Positions 1 to 10,089 of a stretch of DNA of 64,000 nucleotides are shown in pieces (position 1 is the stretch's first letter; each line of letters opens with the position of its first letter). Source of the DNA: Xenopus tropicalis (taxonomy: Eukaryota; Chordata; Amphibia; Anura; Pipidae); the NCBI RefSeq assembly GCF_000004195.4, contig NC_030685.2, positions 50,771,516 through 50,835,515 on the forward strand. Reading direction: 5' to 3'. The position numbers and the translations under genes are program-made. Under the pieces are notes generated by a model, which saw nothing but the letters and a program-made list of their open reading frames with translations, was not told the origin of the DNA and did no database searches.

Positions 1-135
1 ATTTGTGCATTAAAATAAGAAGCTAACAATGAGCACACATTTAAAAGAATGTACCCAACACCAATGAAATTTAGACTCTATTTAAAATATCTAATGCTTG
101 TGGCCACTTACTGTACCTATACCATTATCGCTATA

Positions 136-426
136 TGAGAAGTCGGCCTGCTATGCCTAAAGGCATCGGTCGCACGAAACATCGTCAGATGTGCCACACA
201 CCATTCAGGGCTGAATCGGCAGGTAAGGAGGTAGAAACAATAGGATTTCTACCTCCTTCTGCCGATTCCTTCTGCCTTCTATGGCGCCCGATCAAAATTT
301 TCCAACTGGTCCGATCGGCGAGTCGGCCGATATCAGCAGCTTCCTGCGATATCGGTCGACTCGCCGACATACCATACACGCACCGAGGTTTCGTACGATA
401 TTATCGGTGCGTGTATGGCCACCTTA
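136..426. mobile_element. Hairpin-rich MITE with GTGGCCATACAC-type end
   Basis: The right end reads CGTGTATGGCCACCTTAA. The same terminal motif recurs at 19665-19752 and at both ends of 46957-47088, which marks it as a dispersed family. The body holds three consecutive hairpins (about 214-267, 316-366 and 372-418). The left terminus is not clear and may be degraded. Short overlapping ORFs on both strands here are by-products of the hairpins. Non-coding; the superfamily is unassigned, although TTAA at the right end would suit a TTAA-targeting transposase. Confidence 0.6.
214..418. repeat. Three adjacent hairpins
   Basis: Hairpin 1 pairs 214-237 with 246-267, about 22 bp with a small bulge. 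Hairpin 2 pairs 316-334 with 348-366, 19 bp with one mismatch. Hairpin 3 pairs 372-386 with 404-418, 15 bp and perfect. All lie inside the MITE, so a single strand would fold into three stems in a row. Confidence 0.85.
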
Positions 427-431
427 AGACA

Positions 432-572
432 TAGAGGCAGGCAATATATGACTGACAACTCAGATTTCTAATACAGATGTTTTAATAAAAACAAAGTTTG
501 GATTTCATGTCATTTGCAAAAGACTTATTATACAGCCTGTTTTGTCTGGGTGACAAGTCCATTTTAGTGTAA
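432..572 (-). mobile_element. Fragment of TTAA MITE (GACTTGTCACCC family), reverse orientation
   Basis: The stretch contains AGAGGCAGGCAATATATGA and ends with GTCTGGGTGACAAGTCC. Both match, in reverse complement, the left half of the fuller copy at 28938-29374. Only the terminal part is present. Non-coding. Confidence 0.6.
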
Positions 573-575
573 ATT

Positions 576-1130
576 ATTTTGCATAGCTCTGAATTTCCCC
601 CAATGCATGCTGTGTTTTAGGCAAATGTGAGAAAACGTCTTAATACGTCTCTAATACAGAAAGTCCAGCTTGTGTGGACTGTGTCTGGCATTCGCATAAG
701 AGAGCTGCAAGCCACCATTTACCCTATCTTTGGTCATCAGTAGGTACCTTACTTTTCATGTGCACTGGCATCAAGGGGTGCTACTCCTGTATTTCAGATG
801 CCTATGCTATGCATCACATACATTATTTTTTTCTTTGTTGACCGGATTTCTCCAATATATTACCCACTGCTTCCGAAGAAATTGACTCACAGGGCAGACA
901 TGAACTGTCACAGCCAAGCAAAAATTGTTTGTGGATGTCTGTGTGGATTCTGAAGATATTTTCATTAGCCAATCTGCTTAGCTACTCTACACCTATATAT
1001 AACAGTAATAAGTAATTTAAAATAAGTAAACATGACATAAGTAGATGTGAATACCACTGTTTTCCTTGCTGGGTGGATGTTCAATACTTAGGACAAATGG
1101 AATCTGTACAAACCCTCAAAAGTGATTGAC
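576..1130. other. No feature recognised
   Basis: A+T-rich sequence with no convincing ORF, repeat termini or tandem structure. Could be old repeat or unique intergenic/intronic DNA. Confidence 0.5.
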
Positions 1131-1341
1131 AAATGTTTTATAGCACGGTTGTCGTCCTTTTGCAGTTATTTATTTGTAAAAAATGTTTGGAATCATGTAT
1201 GATTTTCGTTCCACTTCTCACGTGTACACCACTTTGTATTGGTCTTTCACGTGGAATTCCAATAAAATTGATTCATGTTTGTGGCTGTAATGTGACAAAA
1301 TGGGGAAAAGTTCAAGGGGGCCGAATACTTTTGCAAGCTAC

Positions 1342-1345
<4 letters not shown>
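1131..1345 (-). mobile_element. Tc1/mariner-type element, terminal fragment
   Basis: The right side reads GGGGGCCGAATACTTTTGCA followed by AGCTACTGTG, resembling the reverse complement of a common vertebrate Tc1-type end (CAGTGCCTTGCAAAAGTATTCGGCC). Preceding subterminal sequence (TGTGACAAAATGGGG, CCAATAAAATTGATTCATG) also fits that group from memory. No transposase coding is present. The inner boundary is approximate. The element abuts the TG/TA microsatellite. Confidence 0.6.

Positions 1346-1410
<65 letters not shown>
1342..1410. repeat. (TG)n(TA)n microsatellite
   Basis: About 11 TG units run directly into about 22 TA units. It starts at the edge of the Tc1-type end, a frequent place for simple repeat growth. 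Confidence 0.97.
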
Positions 1411-1415
<5 letters not shown>

Positions 1416-1639
1416 CTGCAAATAACTTCATGCATCAATAATACCTGCAGCATGTAAAACAATGAAATACTAACAACAGTGGCTGATTTGTAAGTAACAA
1501 CCTGGTAATATCTATCAGTTACAATAATAAGTAATAATAATAAGTGCTGTCTACCACTACAGTAATTATATTTACTAGGTTAGACAGCCAAGAGTATGCA
1601 TGAAGAATGTATGTATTAAAACTCACACTAAAGCCATAG

Positions 1640-1985
1640 TTGCCCAATGGGCACTACTTTTAACAGGTACAGCACATGCCCACCCAGTGAGTGGCCCCCC
1701 AGGATTTCATGACAACACAGAGCCTTTAACATTTCACAGCAGCCATAGTATTTGATGAAAGGCACAGTGAGTGGCCCTCCAGCCACAGTGTATGACTTCC
1801 AGCATGTCATGACTAACACAGTGAGTGGCCCCCAACATTTCACTAAAGGCACAGGGGGTGGCCCCCCAACATTTCACTAAAGGCACAGGGGGTGGCCCCC
1901 CAAAATTTCACTAAAGGTATAGCAAATGCCCCTCCCAGCATTTCATGATAAATATAGTGAGTGCCCCCACCCCAGAATTTTATAG
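1640..1985. repeat. Degenerate minisatellite, 34-bp core
   Basis: Units built on GTGGCCCCCCAACATTTCAC recur. The three best units (AACATTT or its variant at 1834, 1868 and 1902) are exactly 34 bp apart. Units on either side (about 1670-1800 and 1920-1985) are diverged and of irregular length. Non-coding; a 74-residue minus-strand ORF is incidental. Confidence 0.8.
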
Positions 1986-3190
1986 AAGGCAATGTGTTTT
2001 ACCCCAGCATATAGAAGAGGAAAAAGATGACACAAAGTGGGTAATAAGGAGTATGGAGCCTCTGGGCTCCTGAGATGCTGTGCATCTGTTTAAGCTAAAG
2101 AAAGAGAGCAGTTCGGGATCTTGACAATTTTCATGCATTATGCACATATCCTCAGTCAGAACCTTGTCTGAATACATGGAGACTTTCTTGCATATGCTGT
2201 TTATTTAAAAACCTGGCTTTTTTGATCCCTCCATTGAGGACTACTGCACATGTGTATATACAAGGGCTGATGGCACGCACAGGGATTTTCACGCAGGAGT
2301 CACAGGGTTAAAGAAAACAAAAAGAGGTTTTATTTAGTCCAACGTTTCAGTTCCAACTGGAACTTTCATTATATATAGGGAAGTATAGAGAGGAACTTAT
2401 TGGGATAGTACACACACGTGCAATTAGCCTCATCCACACTGAAGCAGAGCCATATTGAACAACACGCAGCACGTCATGTGACCAGCTATGAGTGCTGCAA
2501 CAGCTGCCAGAGTGAGAGAGAGAGAGCTCTGCAGGAGCAGAGAGGCAGAGAATCAGCAGTTTCATAGATGTTACATTCTATTATTGATACTGGGGGCACT
2601 TATTTATGCCCTGTTGAAGGGAAAACTCCAGGGATGGCAAGTGGTCTGTAAATCATTGGCTGTTAGGAAAGCCCAAGCCCCAGTTGGCTATTAATGTCAA
2701 TCCTGTGACCACCACCAAGTTTTCCTGTAAACGTGTTTCTGTGTTTTTCTTGAATCACTGTGGTACCGTATATATTGAGGGGAGGGGCTCCTGTGCTTCA
2801 TTTTGTTAAAGATGACTAACCAATCGTCTGACAGGGTAATTGATACCACTGGGGCTGCTCAAAATGGGCAATTGCAGGGCATGGTGGTTTAAATGTGGGT
2901 GGCATTGCTGATTAAACGTTTAGTTGAAAAATTGGATTAGAAGGTTCTGCTTTGTGACTTAACATTATTAATATGTACATGATGGGGCTGAAAGACACAG
3001 AGAGCCATAGATATATAAATATACATAGGCATCCTACCTACTATATTGTTATACATAATGAACTCTACTTATTAGCAGGAACTAAAATATTGTTTTACTC
3101 CACCTTTTCTTAATATTAAAATTACAACCAATTTCCACCAGCCCATTGATACTATACCAAACATTTTGTATATGAATGTGCTTGATATAG
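1986..3190. other. Mostly unrecognised sequence
   Basis: At 2331-2390 the text TTTTATTTAGTCCAACGTTTCAG then a TTCCAACTGGAACTTTCAT hairpin resembles a dispersed repeat end I have seen in amphibian and fish DNA, but I cannot name it. The rest shows no gene or clear repeat. A short GA-rich run lies at 2511-2530. Confidence 0.4.
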
Positions 3191-3196
3191 GGAATG

Positions 3197-4320
3197 CAGG
3201 GCCACCATCAGAAATCACGGGCCCCTCACAACAAAATTTTCTGGGCCCCCCTTTCTCCCACGCTTTGCCCCCCAGTGGCCCCTACCCCAGTGACCTCTCC
3301 CATCAAGTACAAAAGACACACAGATACTGGTAGCCAGGGCCCCCTAAAACATTGGTGGGGCTACGTTTTGCTGTGGTGCCAGGACAGGGACCCCCTAAAA
3401 CTTTGCTAGCCAGCCCAGAGCCCCCTAAAACTTTGCTGGTCCTCCCCCAGTGTCCTTATACTATGGCCTGCTCCCCACTGCAGCATCCTCCAACTCCCTT
3501 CCAGCGTCCTCCCCAGCATCCTCCAACTCTCCCCCCAGCATCCTCCAACTCCCCCCCAGCATCCTCCAGCTCCCCCCCAGCATCCTCCAACTCTCCCCCA
3601 GCATCCTTCCCAGCATCCTCCAACTCCCCCCAGTGTCCTCCCCAGCATCCTCCAGCTCCCCACTCAGTGTCCTTCCCAGCATCCTCCAACTCTCCCCCCA
3701 GCATCCTCTAACTCTCCCCCCAGCATCCTCCAACTCTCCCTCCCAGCATCCTCCAGCTCTCCCCCAGCATCCTCAAACTCTCACCCCAGCATCCTCCAGC
3801 TCCCCCCAGCATCCTCAAACTCTCACCCCAGCATCCTCCAACCTTCACCCCAGCATCCTCCAACTCTCCCCCCTGCATCCCCCAACTCTCCCCCTCCAGC
3901 TCTCCCTCCAGCATCCTCAAACTCTCACCCCAGCATCCTCCAACTCTTCCCCCAGCATTCTCCCCAGCATCCTCTAACTCCCCCCAGCGTCCTCCTCAGC
4001 ATCCTCCAGCTCCCCCTGCGTCCTACGGCTTCCTCCTGCTTTGGATGGCTTCCTTCTGCTTCGTAGAGCTGTGACCCCCCTGCTTCATACAGCTGTGTCC
4101 ACAGGCTTCCTCTGCTGCGTTCTCACTTTTATATGGTTGTGCCCCGTGCGTACTGATGTCACACGTACGCACGGGGCGCAACCAATAGGATTACTGCTGA
4201 CCACCAATGACAGGGGCCCGAAATTAATTAAAGATGGCCCGAGCTACTAAGGAAACTATAGCACGGCCGGGCCCCCTTTAATGGTAACATCTCCTGGGCC
4301 TGGGACGGCTGTCCCCTCTG
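3197..4320. mobile_element. Probable hAT-type non-autonomous element carrying a minisatellite
   Basis: It begins CAGGGCCACCATCAGAAATC and has a GGGCCC-rich subterminal stretch; the far side has ACGGCCGGGCCCCC and then GGGACGGCTGTCCCCTCTG. The CAGGG start is typical of hAT-type MITEs in frogs. No clean 8-bp duplication was found, so the boundaries, and the class, are tentative. The centre has been replaced or expanded by the minisatellite at 3477-4020. No transposase. Confidence 0.45.
3477..4020. repeat. Minisatellite, about 21-bp CAGCATCCTCCAACTC unit
   Basis: About 25 imperfect copies of CCCCAGCATCCTCCAACTC with small length changes. Variants substitute GTGTCC or GCGTCC for GCATCC. The strand bias (pyrimidine-rich plus strand) opens long Ser/Pro-rich frames on plus and Gly/Glu/Trp-rich frames on minus; these are artefacts of the repeat. 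Confidence 0.95.
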
Positions 4321-4336
4321 TGCAGGTTGGATTTCC

Positions 4337-4870
4337 GCCAAGTCAATAGGTAAAATCTCATTGGCTGTTCACAGCTCCGCCTACTTTTGGGCATCCAACA
4401 ATCATCATATTTTCATTCAGGCTGACCCCATGACTATGTGATTCAAGTTTGGGGAGTGTAGCCTGAAAGCCGTAAGATTGGTAGCAGTTTCAATTTTCCC
4501 ATTAAAGTCAACGGGGGAAATTTGATTGCCTGTTGTTGGCCCCTCCCACTTTAGATAATCCAACAAATGTCGCTGTTTTATTCAGGGTGACCCCATGATT
4601 ATGTTATTTAAGTTTGGGGGGTGTAGATTCAAAGCTGTAAGAGTGGCAGTAGTTTGAAAAGCTTCCTTGTCAAAGTCAACAAGTGTTCGGAGTGGCGCCA
4701 CATAAAGTAGGGGGGCGGTATCGCTTAGAAAAGCACAAGCAACCTGCTCCGCTATAGGGTGAAGGAGTGTGGAGAGTTTGGGTGTTGCACCCCTAAAACT
4801 GTAGGAGGAGTAGCGTTTAGAAAATGGGGGGAGCTAAGAATAAGAAGAAAAAGCGGAAGAATAAGCTGAA
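4337..4870. repeat. 165-bp tandem duplication
   Basis: The segment with TTCAGGCTGACCCCATGACT at 4416 recurs as TTCAGGGTGACCCCATGATT at 4581, an offset of 165 bp. The unit begins near GTCAATAGG/GTCAACGGG and a third start (GTCAACAAG) lies near 4674, where similarity fades. Two full diverged units and part of a third. Class unknown. Confidence 0.75.
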
Positions 4871-4929
4871 GTTGAAGAACAGTATCTTGGGTTTCAACCC
4901 AAAATAATTAGCAAAAAATTAGGAAATAC

Positions 4930-5520
4930 CTCCACTGTAATCATATATCACATAGATTTTTTCACATATGTTGCAATATATTTTTCAAATATGTCCTTTG
5001 AAAATATAAGAATGTAATCTAAATAGATAACCACAGACTGTCCCAGAAGATCTTGGAAGATATTGTTACCAAATTCCTGGAAGACAGCAGGGGCATTACA
5101 GAGCCCAAAGGGCATTACTAGATGCTCATAGTGCCCATCTCTGGTGTTAAAGGCCATCTTCCACTCGTCCCCCTCACATACCTGCATCAGGTTGTAGGCA
5201 CCACAAAGATCTAGTTTACCAAAAACCTTAGCCCCTTTCAGTTAGTTAGACAATTCAGAGATGAGGGGAAAGGGATAATAGTTCTTAGTAGTTATCTTAT
5301 TGAGGCCCCTATTGATGCAAGGATGAAGACCTCCATATTTCTTCTCTACAAAGAAGAATCTGGCCCCGGCAGGAGAGGAAGAGGGCAGTATGAACCCACG
5401 TTGAATGTTATCTTGTATGTACTCCTTCATAGCTTGGGTCTGGAGTGCATGGTTCTAGGAAGGAGATTGATGGGGCAGTCGTAGGGGTGATGAGGAGGAA
5501 GAGTTTCAGTGGACTTCATG
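4930..5520 (-). pseudogene. Gypsy pol fragment (reverse transcriptase)
   Basis: On the minus strand the pieces read, in order, a pre-RT linker (FSDVLCMKSTETLPPH), the RT fingers ([20 protein letters not shown], then [15 protein letters not shown]), and the palm ([15 protein letters not shown], then [15 protein letters not shown]). This order is diagnostic of Ty3/Gypsy reverse transcriptase, which copies element RNA into DNA in cytoplasmic particles. The catalytic box that should be YLDD reads YLDY, so a metal-binding aspartate is lost. A stop and a frame change lie between the fingers piece (5242-5430) and palm piece (4948-5187). Inactive. Confidence 0.9.
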
Positions 5521-6495
5521 CATAAGACATCCGAAAAGTCCTTATAAGCGGTTGTAGGCCTTGGAATTGGCAATGGAATCAAGGAAGGCTTGAAAGTTAA
5601 CTGTTCTGGAAGCCAGCTGGAACTGCCCAGGGGGCACAAATCTGTGGGAATTCTTTTGGGGAGAAGGTTTGATGCCACCCAGATATGACTCCCCAATCTT
5701 ACTAAGGCATTGGTGTTTCCCTGCTTCAGAAGGGAGCTGTAGGCAAAGTGAGCCTTGCCCCCACAGTACAAGCACAGGCCAGCTGAACGCTCGGAGAGAT
5801 GTGCCCTTCCGATTTGCATAGGTTCCTCAGGGAAACTGGATGGGACCTAAGGAGCAGGGCTCTGGAGCAGGGGCCTTTGGATTTGAGAAGCCAGGATGGC
5901 CTGGAACTTCTTGCCACTTTCTTTCTCTGCCTGACAATCTCTAAGGCGGGTGTCAATGAAATCCTCAAGCTGTTCAGGAAGTTTTCTGGAGAATAGGTAA
6001 TCTTTTAACATTTCAGACAACCCCTGTCAATAAGGAGCAATGTACGCTTTGTTGTTCCAGGCAGCCTCTGCAGCCAGAGTATGAAATGCAATGGCATACT
6101 CACTGTGGTATCCTAGGCAGATCTGCATGAGGCATGAAGAGGCAGCTACACGGCCAGGGGCATCAAAGACAGTGTGAAAGGTCAGAAAGAAGGCTTTGGT
6201 CATTGATGAGGGGAAAATACTTTTCACAGAAAAGAGATGCCCATTCCAGCGCTTTGCTCTCCAGCGTGAAGATGATGTATCCCTCCTTAGCTAGTTTAGA
6301 AGCAAATTGAGAAGGTTGCAGTTCAACTTGTATGAGGCACTGGTTCACAAAACCCCTGCAGGACTGTGGATCCCTGCTGTAGTGTGTAGGTGGTGGAATG
6401 CAGAGTTCCTTAGCTGTAGCTGTGGGGTGGTGGAACTGCTGGCCTCCAGGACCAACCTCCATGCGGGTTGCCATGTTGCTTAAGCCTTTTTTCAA
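5520..6495 (-). pseudogene. Gypsy gag and gag-protease junction remnant
   Basis: The minus-strand reading from about 6495 gives a gag capsid: CRGFVNQCLIQVELQPSQFA, then KALEWASLF. After a frame change it continues with VFDAPGRVAAS and EYAIAFHTLAAEAAWNN (6027-6227). A zinc-knuckle follows near 5745-5775, CLYCGGKAHFAYSS, in which the last Cys of the CX2CX4HX4C pattern is Ser. A protease approach follows (FVPPGQFQLASRTV, QAFLDS), but the text after FLDS jumps straight to the pre-RT linker, so the protease core was deleted. At least three frame changes. Gag would normally form the element's particle. Confidence 0.87.
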
Positions 6496-6538
6496 ATCAG
6501 GGGATGCTTCGCTAGTAGGGTCCTTGGCCCAAGTATAC

Positions 6539-6810
6539 TGTCAGGGCCTAGTGGATTACAGGTTGGAGTCAGCACCAAGCAGGAAGGTGATGTACAGACT
6601 AGGTAGGAAATAATCCGGTATGCGGCAATCAAGGGTTGAGAGATTTTGTGGTCGTTTCGTCAATCGTAGGCAGGAGTCAAATCAAGAAGGTCAGGAGCCA
6701 GAAATCAGTTAATCAGCATATAGGGGCACTTGCCACAATCAGGAGCCAAAGTTAGAGCCAGAGGTATAAATTGGTGCATAGATACATGCAAGTAGGAGCA
6801 AGCAGATTAT
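6539..6810 (-). mobile_element. Remnant of Gypsy LTR adjoining gag
   Basis: On the plus strand it begins TGTCAGGGCC, so on the element strand the LTR ends ...CCTGACA directly upstream of the gag leader, as a TG...CA terminus should. It contains CAGGAGTCAAATCAAGAAGG and CAGGAGCCA runs like the interior of the solo LTR at 16998-17954. The outer (5') end is not defined. Confidence 0.55.
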
Positions 6811-8131
6811 GTATGCCATTTTCATGGGCACTGTTCTGTGCCATTTTAGCACCTACTACTGTGCCAAGCAGTCATAAGTGAGCCATATAGTATTCACAAT
6901 TTAATCATATCTTATTCATTTTGTTCAGTAAGAGTCACAAGAGCAATGCTGTTTATGGGTCTTCCCCGGAGTCTTATTCACATCTTTCATGAGTTTGTTT
7001 CTTCAGCAAGCAGAAAAACATTCTAATCTTTTTCCAGGTGACTCACACCTGTGTGTACATCAGGGGCCAGCAGGAAAAAAATTGCTTCCCAAATGATCCA
7101 GTTGGGCTTCGTAAATAACCGTTTTGTTGCCTTACAGGTGGATAAAATATAATATAATAATTTGAATCCGTTTCATTATTTGTTCTGTTGGATTTTTAAA
7201 TGATAAGAAAGGATATTCAGAGGAAAGCAAAGAAGGCGGGGGGCGAGCCAAGGTAGCAAAGTAAAAACAATTTATTTGTATATTTTACCACATCTATTAT
7301 GAGGAGCCTACAGTAAATTACACTGCTCAGGGTTTGTATAAGGACAAGTATATTCCATATAAGAGGAAGTCTTTGAACTGTAACAGAAAATCTGAGATAC
7401 CCTTGTTATACGAAATCTACTTTCAAAGGTGATATTGTTTAAATGGATTTATTTACACCAATCATTCAGCTGTAATCCTTCTAAAAGGCTTGTGACTAGC
7501 ATAACAACATATAAGGATGATAATTGGGCCAAACCTGTGTTATTTTACCTAGAGGATGAAAACTCTTGTGTGAATTTATTGAGCTAAATATTAGCATTCG
7601 CTGGCGAATTAACTAATAGTTTATTTCTGTTATTTAGGATATATTCATTTGGTTGAAGCCAAAAAAGTTTCAATGAATTCAATGAATCTACAGTATGTGA
7701 CTGATAAATTAATCAGACAGATTCGTTTATGCTGTTTTTCAGGTACTTCATCTAGAGTAATACAAATAATGTATGTACTGTATATTTTTATATTAAAACA
7801 ATACATTCATTTAACATACAATGGGCAGTATAATAATAGAAGGGAAAGGAGGCAAGGGAAGCAGGCACGCAAGGGTCATGCATAAAAAAAATCAAGAAAG
7901 TGGGAGTGAATTAAAAGAACCCCCTTTTTTTTAAAAAAAGAGCAGCACAGTGAAGGATAGAAATTTTGTAGTGCAATGGTGGATAATTGTTATTGTTTAG
8001 TCACATAACTGAACCTGAAAGGTAGCAGCAGTGTTGTCATAAGAAAGCTGTGATCTCTGATTCACTGTAGTCACCATGGTATAAAGTGACAACACAATTT
8101 AACTACACTGCCAAATTTTTTTTAATACTCT
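6811..8131. other. No feature recognised
   Basis: A+T-rich. Palindromic T8A7 run at about 7926-7939. A 78-residue ORF (7649-7885) shows no recognisable family and sits in low-complexity sequence. Confidence 0.5.
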
Positions 8132-8609
8132 GGGGCCGATTCACTAAAGGTCGATAAAACGAGTGCTATTTATAGCATGCGTTAAAAATTTTATCACTTC
8201 TTATTTTTTGCAACTTAACGCTCGATTCACGAAAAGGACACTTGTCATAATTAAGAAGCGATGTTCTTTGCGTTATTTATCTCCCGATTTTCTTGCGTTA
8301 TTTTGCCGCCCGCAATATATTTCGCCGCATACGATATTAGCACAATATTCCGCACATAACCATTACTTTCTGAAAACTACAGTTCTGAAAATTACTATTT
8401 CCCTGAAATATGGAGGATGCATCACTCTAGGGTGATCACATACTTGAAAAAATCCGACTGCAAACTCCATGTTGTGTTGCCAAACGCTCACGAACCGCAG
8501 TGTTGTTTAAGTACCGCCTATCCCAAGTAGGTGTTAATATTCGCACAGATTAAAACGATATTTTGCTCATTTAATGCTTCATATGTGTTTGTGAATCATG
8601 CCTTAGTAC

Positions 8610-8942
8610 TACAGGTATCGGACCCCTTATCCGGAAACCCATTATCCAGAAAGTTCCGAATTACATGAAAGGCCATCTCCCATACACTCCATTTTAATTA
8701 AATAATTCACATTTTTAAAAATTATTTCCTTTTTCTCTGTAATAATAAAACAATACCTTGTAATTGATTCGAACTAAGATATAATTAATCCTTATTGGAG
8801 GCAAAACAATCCTATTGGGTTTAATTACTGTTTAAATAATGTTTTTAGCAATCTTTAGGTAGAATATCCAAATTACAGAAAGATCCCTTATCCGGAATAC
8901 CCCAGGTCCCAAGTATTCTGCATAATGGGTCCCATCCTTGTA
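8610..8942. mobile_element. MITE, ACAGGTATCGGACCCCTTATCC family (copy 1, nested)
   Basis: Left end TACAGGTATCGGACCCCTTA and right end ATGGGTCCCATCCTTGTA are inverted repeats, with TA at both edges. The internal text (CCGAATTACATGAAAGGCC, ACTAAGATATAATTAATCC) matches copies at 47272-47585, 40328-40692 and 48771-48853. This very common Xenopus family is non-coding. It interrupts the element at 8132-9174 and so is the younger insertion. Confidence 0.88.
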
Positions 8943-8961
8943 TTTCTATTAACGAAATGCG

Positions 8962-9143
8962 ATAGAAATAACGCTTTGTGATGTGAAATGCGTCTTAACG
9001 CATGCGAAATGACTTTGATGAATCAGTACTTATTTATCGCATGCTTTTTTGCGTTAAAAAGCATGCGATAAATAAGTACTGATTCATCAAAGTCATTTCG
9101 CATGCGTTAAGACGCATTTCACATCACAAAGCGTTATTTCTAT
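8962..9143. repeat. Perfect 88-bp inverted repeat, 6-nt spacer
   Basis: Bases 8962-9049 are the exact reverse complement of 9056-9143; the loop is TGCGTT (9050-9055). I compared the arms base by base and found no mismatch. It lies at the right-hand side of the 8132-9174 element and its inner part (TTTATCGCATGC) echoes the element's left subterminal TTTATAGCATGCG. Confidence 0.97.
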
Positions 9144-9174
9144 AAGCGCTATCGACCTTTAGTGAATTGGCCCC

Positions 9175-10089
9175 TCTGTGCAGTAGAATTCAAATTCTTT
9201 AACTTCACAGTAAAATGTATTGAGCCATGTATATTGTGTTAATGTATTGTGATATTGTACTTGGCTACTCTTACTAGTAGCACTATAATAATAAAAATAT
9301 ATATACATACATACACATATATACATAATATAGCAACTTACCTTGTTGTCTAAGTGAACCTGTTTAACTTTTAGTTGATTGAGACTAAGGCAAATATAAA
9401 TCCCATATGAAGAGTCTTAACTTTGCCTTAAAAGGGAAAAGCTACTTCCTGAATCCAATAAGGCAGTTGGACTAGTCCCTAAAGCTATGAACTAATAGAT
9501 ACTTTTAATAATATAATAGGCAATTCAGAGAACGTATCTTCCCATACGAACCATAGAAGCAACCCCACAGTTATTTAGGGATTTCATTGCTGGTATGTTT
9601 GCCAAACTCATGCTAACTCATGCTAACTCCATCTCAGTAAATGTTTACCTTGTGGCCACTAAGTGGTGCTGTAGGCCTTCACATTAGAGTGAATTGGAAG
9701 ATGTGGCAGACTTCTTAAGATTCTTGTTGTATTTGCAATCAGCAGATCCTGCAGCATCTGGCAAATGAAAATAGACGCACTTACATTTGCTGCATCATTG
9801 CAGGTCTCTGCCATTCTAGGCGATTTCATAACCAATGCTTTGTTATTTGAATACACATGTTATCTGTAAACGGAGAGTTAATATATGTACTGACCCATAT
9901 GCTAACTGATTTGTCATTAATAACAGATGTGTATTAAAGATTGTATTTTTAGTATCTTTGTTTATTAATTGGTTAGAAAAGTTGAGCTTACCACTAAACT
10001 ATTATGAAAGGGTTTAATGAGGCTGTGACCACAAAATTCATACAAACAAAGACAACAGTCCTCTGCACTCACCCATTATGCCCTCCACT
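9175..10089. other. No feature recognised
   Basis: A+T-rich, with a short ATA/CATA simple stretch at about 9292-9328. No gene or repeat termini seen. Confidence 0.5.

Larger units (their letters stand above)
4905..6810 (-). mobile_element. Ty3/Gypsy LTR retrotransposon, decayed and internally deleted
   Basis: Read on the minus strand, the order is LTR remnant (6810 down to 6539), gag, then the start of pol. It stops inside reverse transcriptase near 4905, where unrelated sequence begins; RNase H, integrase and the second LTR are absent. The reading frame changes several times and the protease core is missing. A 5' truncated-LTR, 3' truncated copy inserted long ago is the simplest reading. 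Confidence 0.88.
8132..9174. mobile_element. MITE-like element with GGGGCC(G/A)ATTCACTAAAGG ends, nested insertion inside
   Basis: The left end GGGGCCGATTCACTAAAGG at 8132 is mirrored by CCTTTAGTGAATTGGCCCC ending at 9174; the match extends to GTCGAT. TCT lies directly outside each end, a possible 3-bp target duplication. The body is non-coding and rich in GCGTTA/CGATA motifs. It is interrupted by a second MITE (8610-8942) and holds the inverted repeat at 8962-9143. Confidence 0.8.

Noticed and set aside
136..426. Possible structured RNA gene because of the three hairpins
   Set aside because: The ends match dispersed MITE copies elsewhere in the window, so a transposon origin explains it; no Pol III boxes were seen.
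1247..1462. ORFs of 71 and 102 residues with Tyr-Ile and Thr-His runs
   Set aside because: Translations of the TG/TA microsatellite.
3352..3977. ORFs of 119-175 residues rich in Ser and Pro, and Gly/Glu/Trp-rich minus ORFs
   Set aside because: Products of the 21-bp minisatellite; open frames on both strands and no family resemblance.
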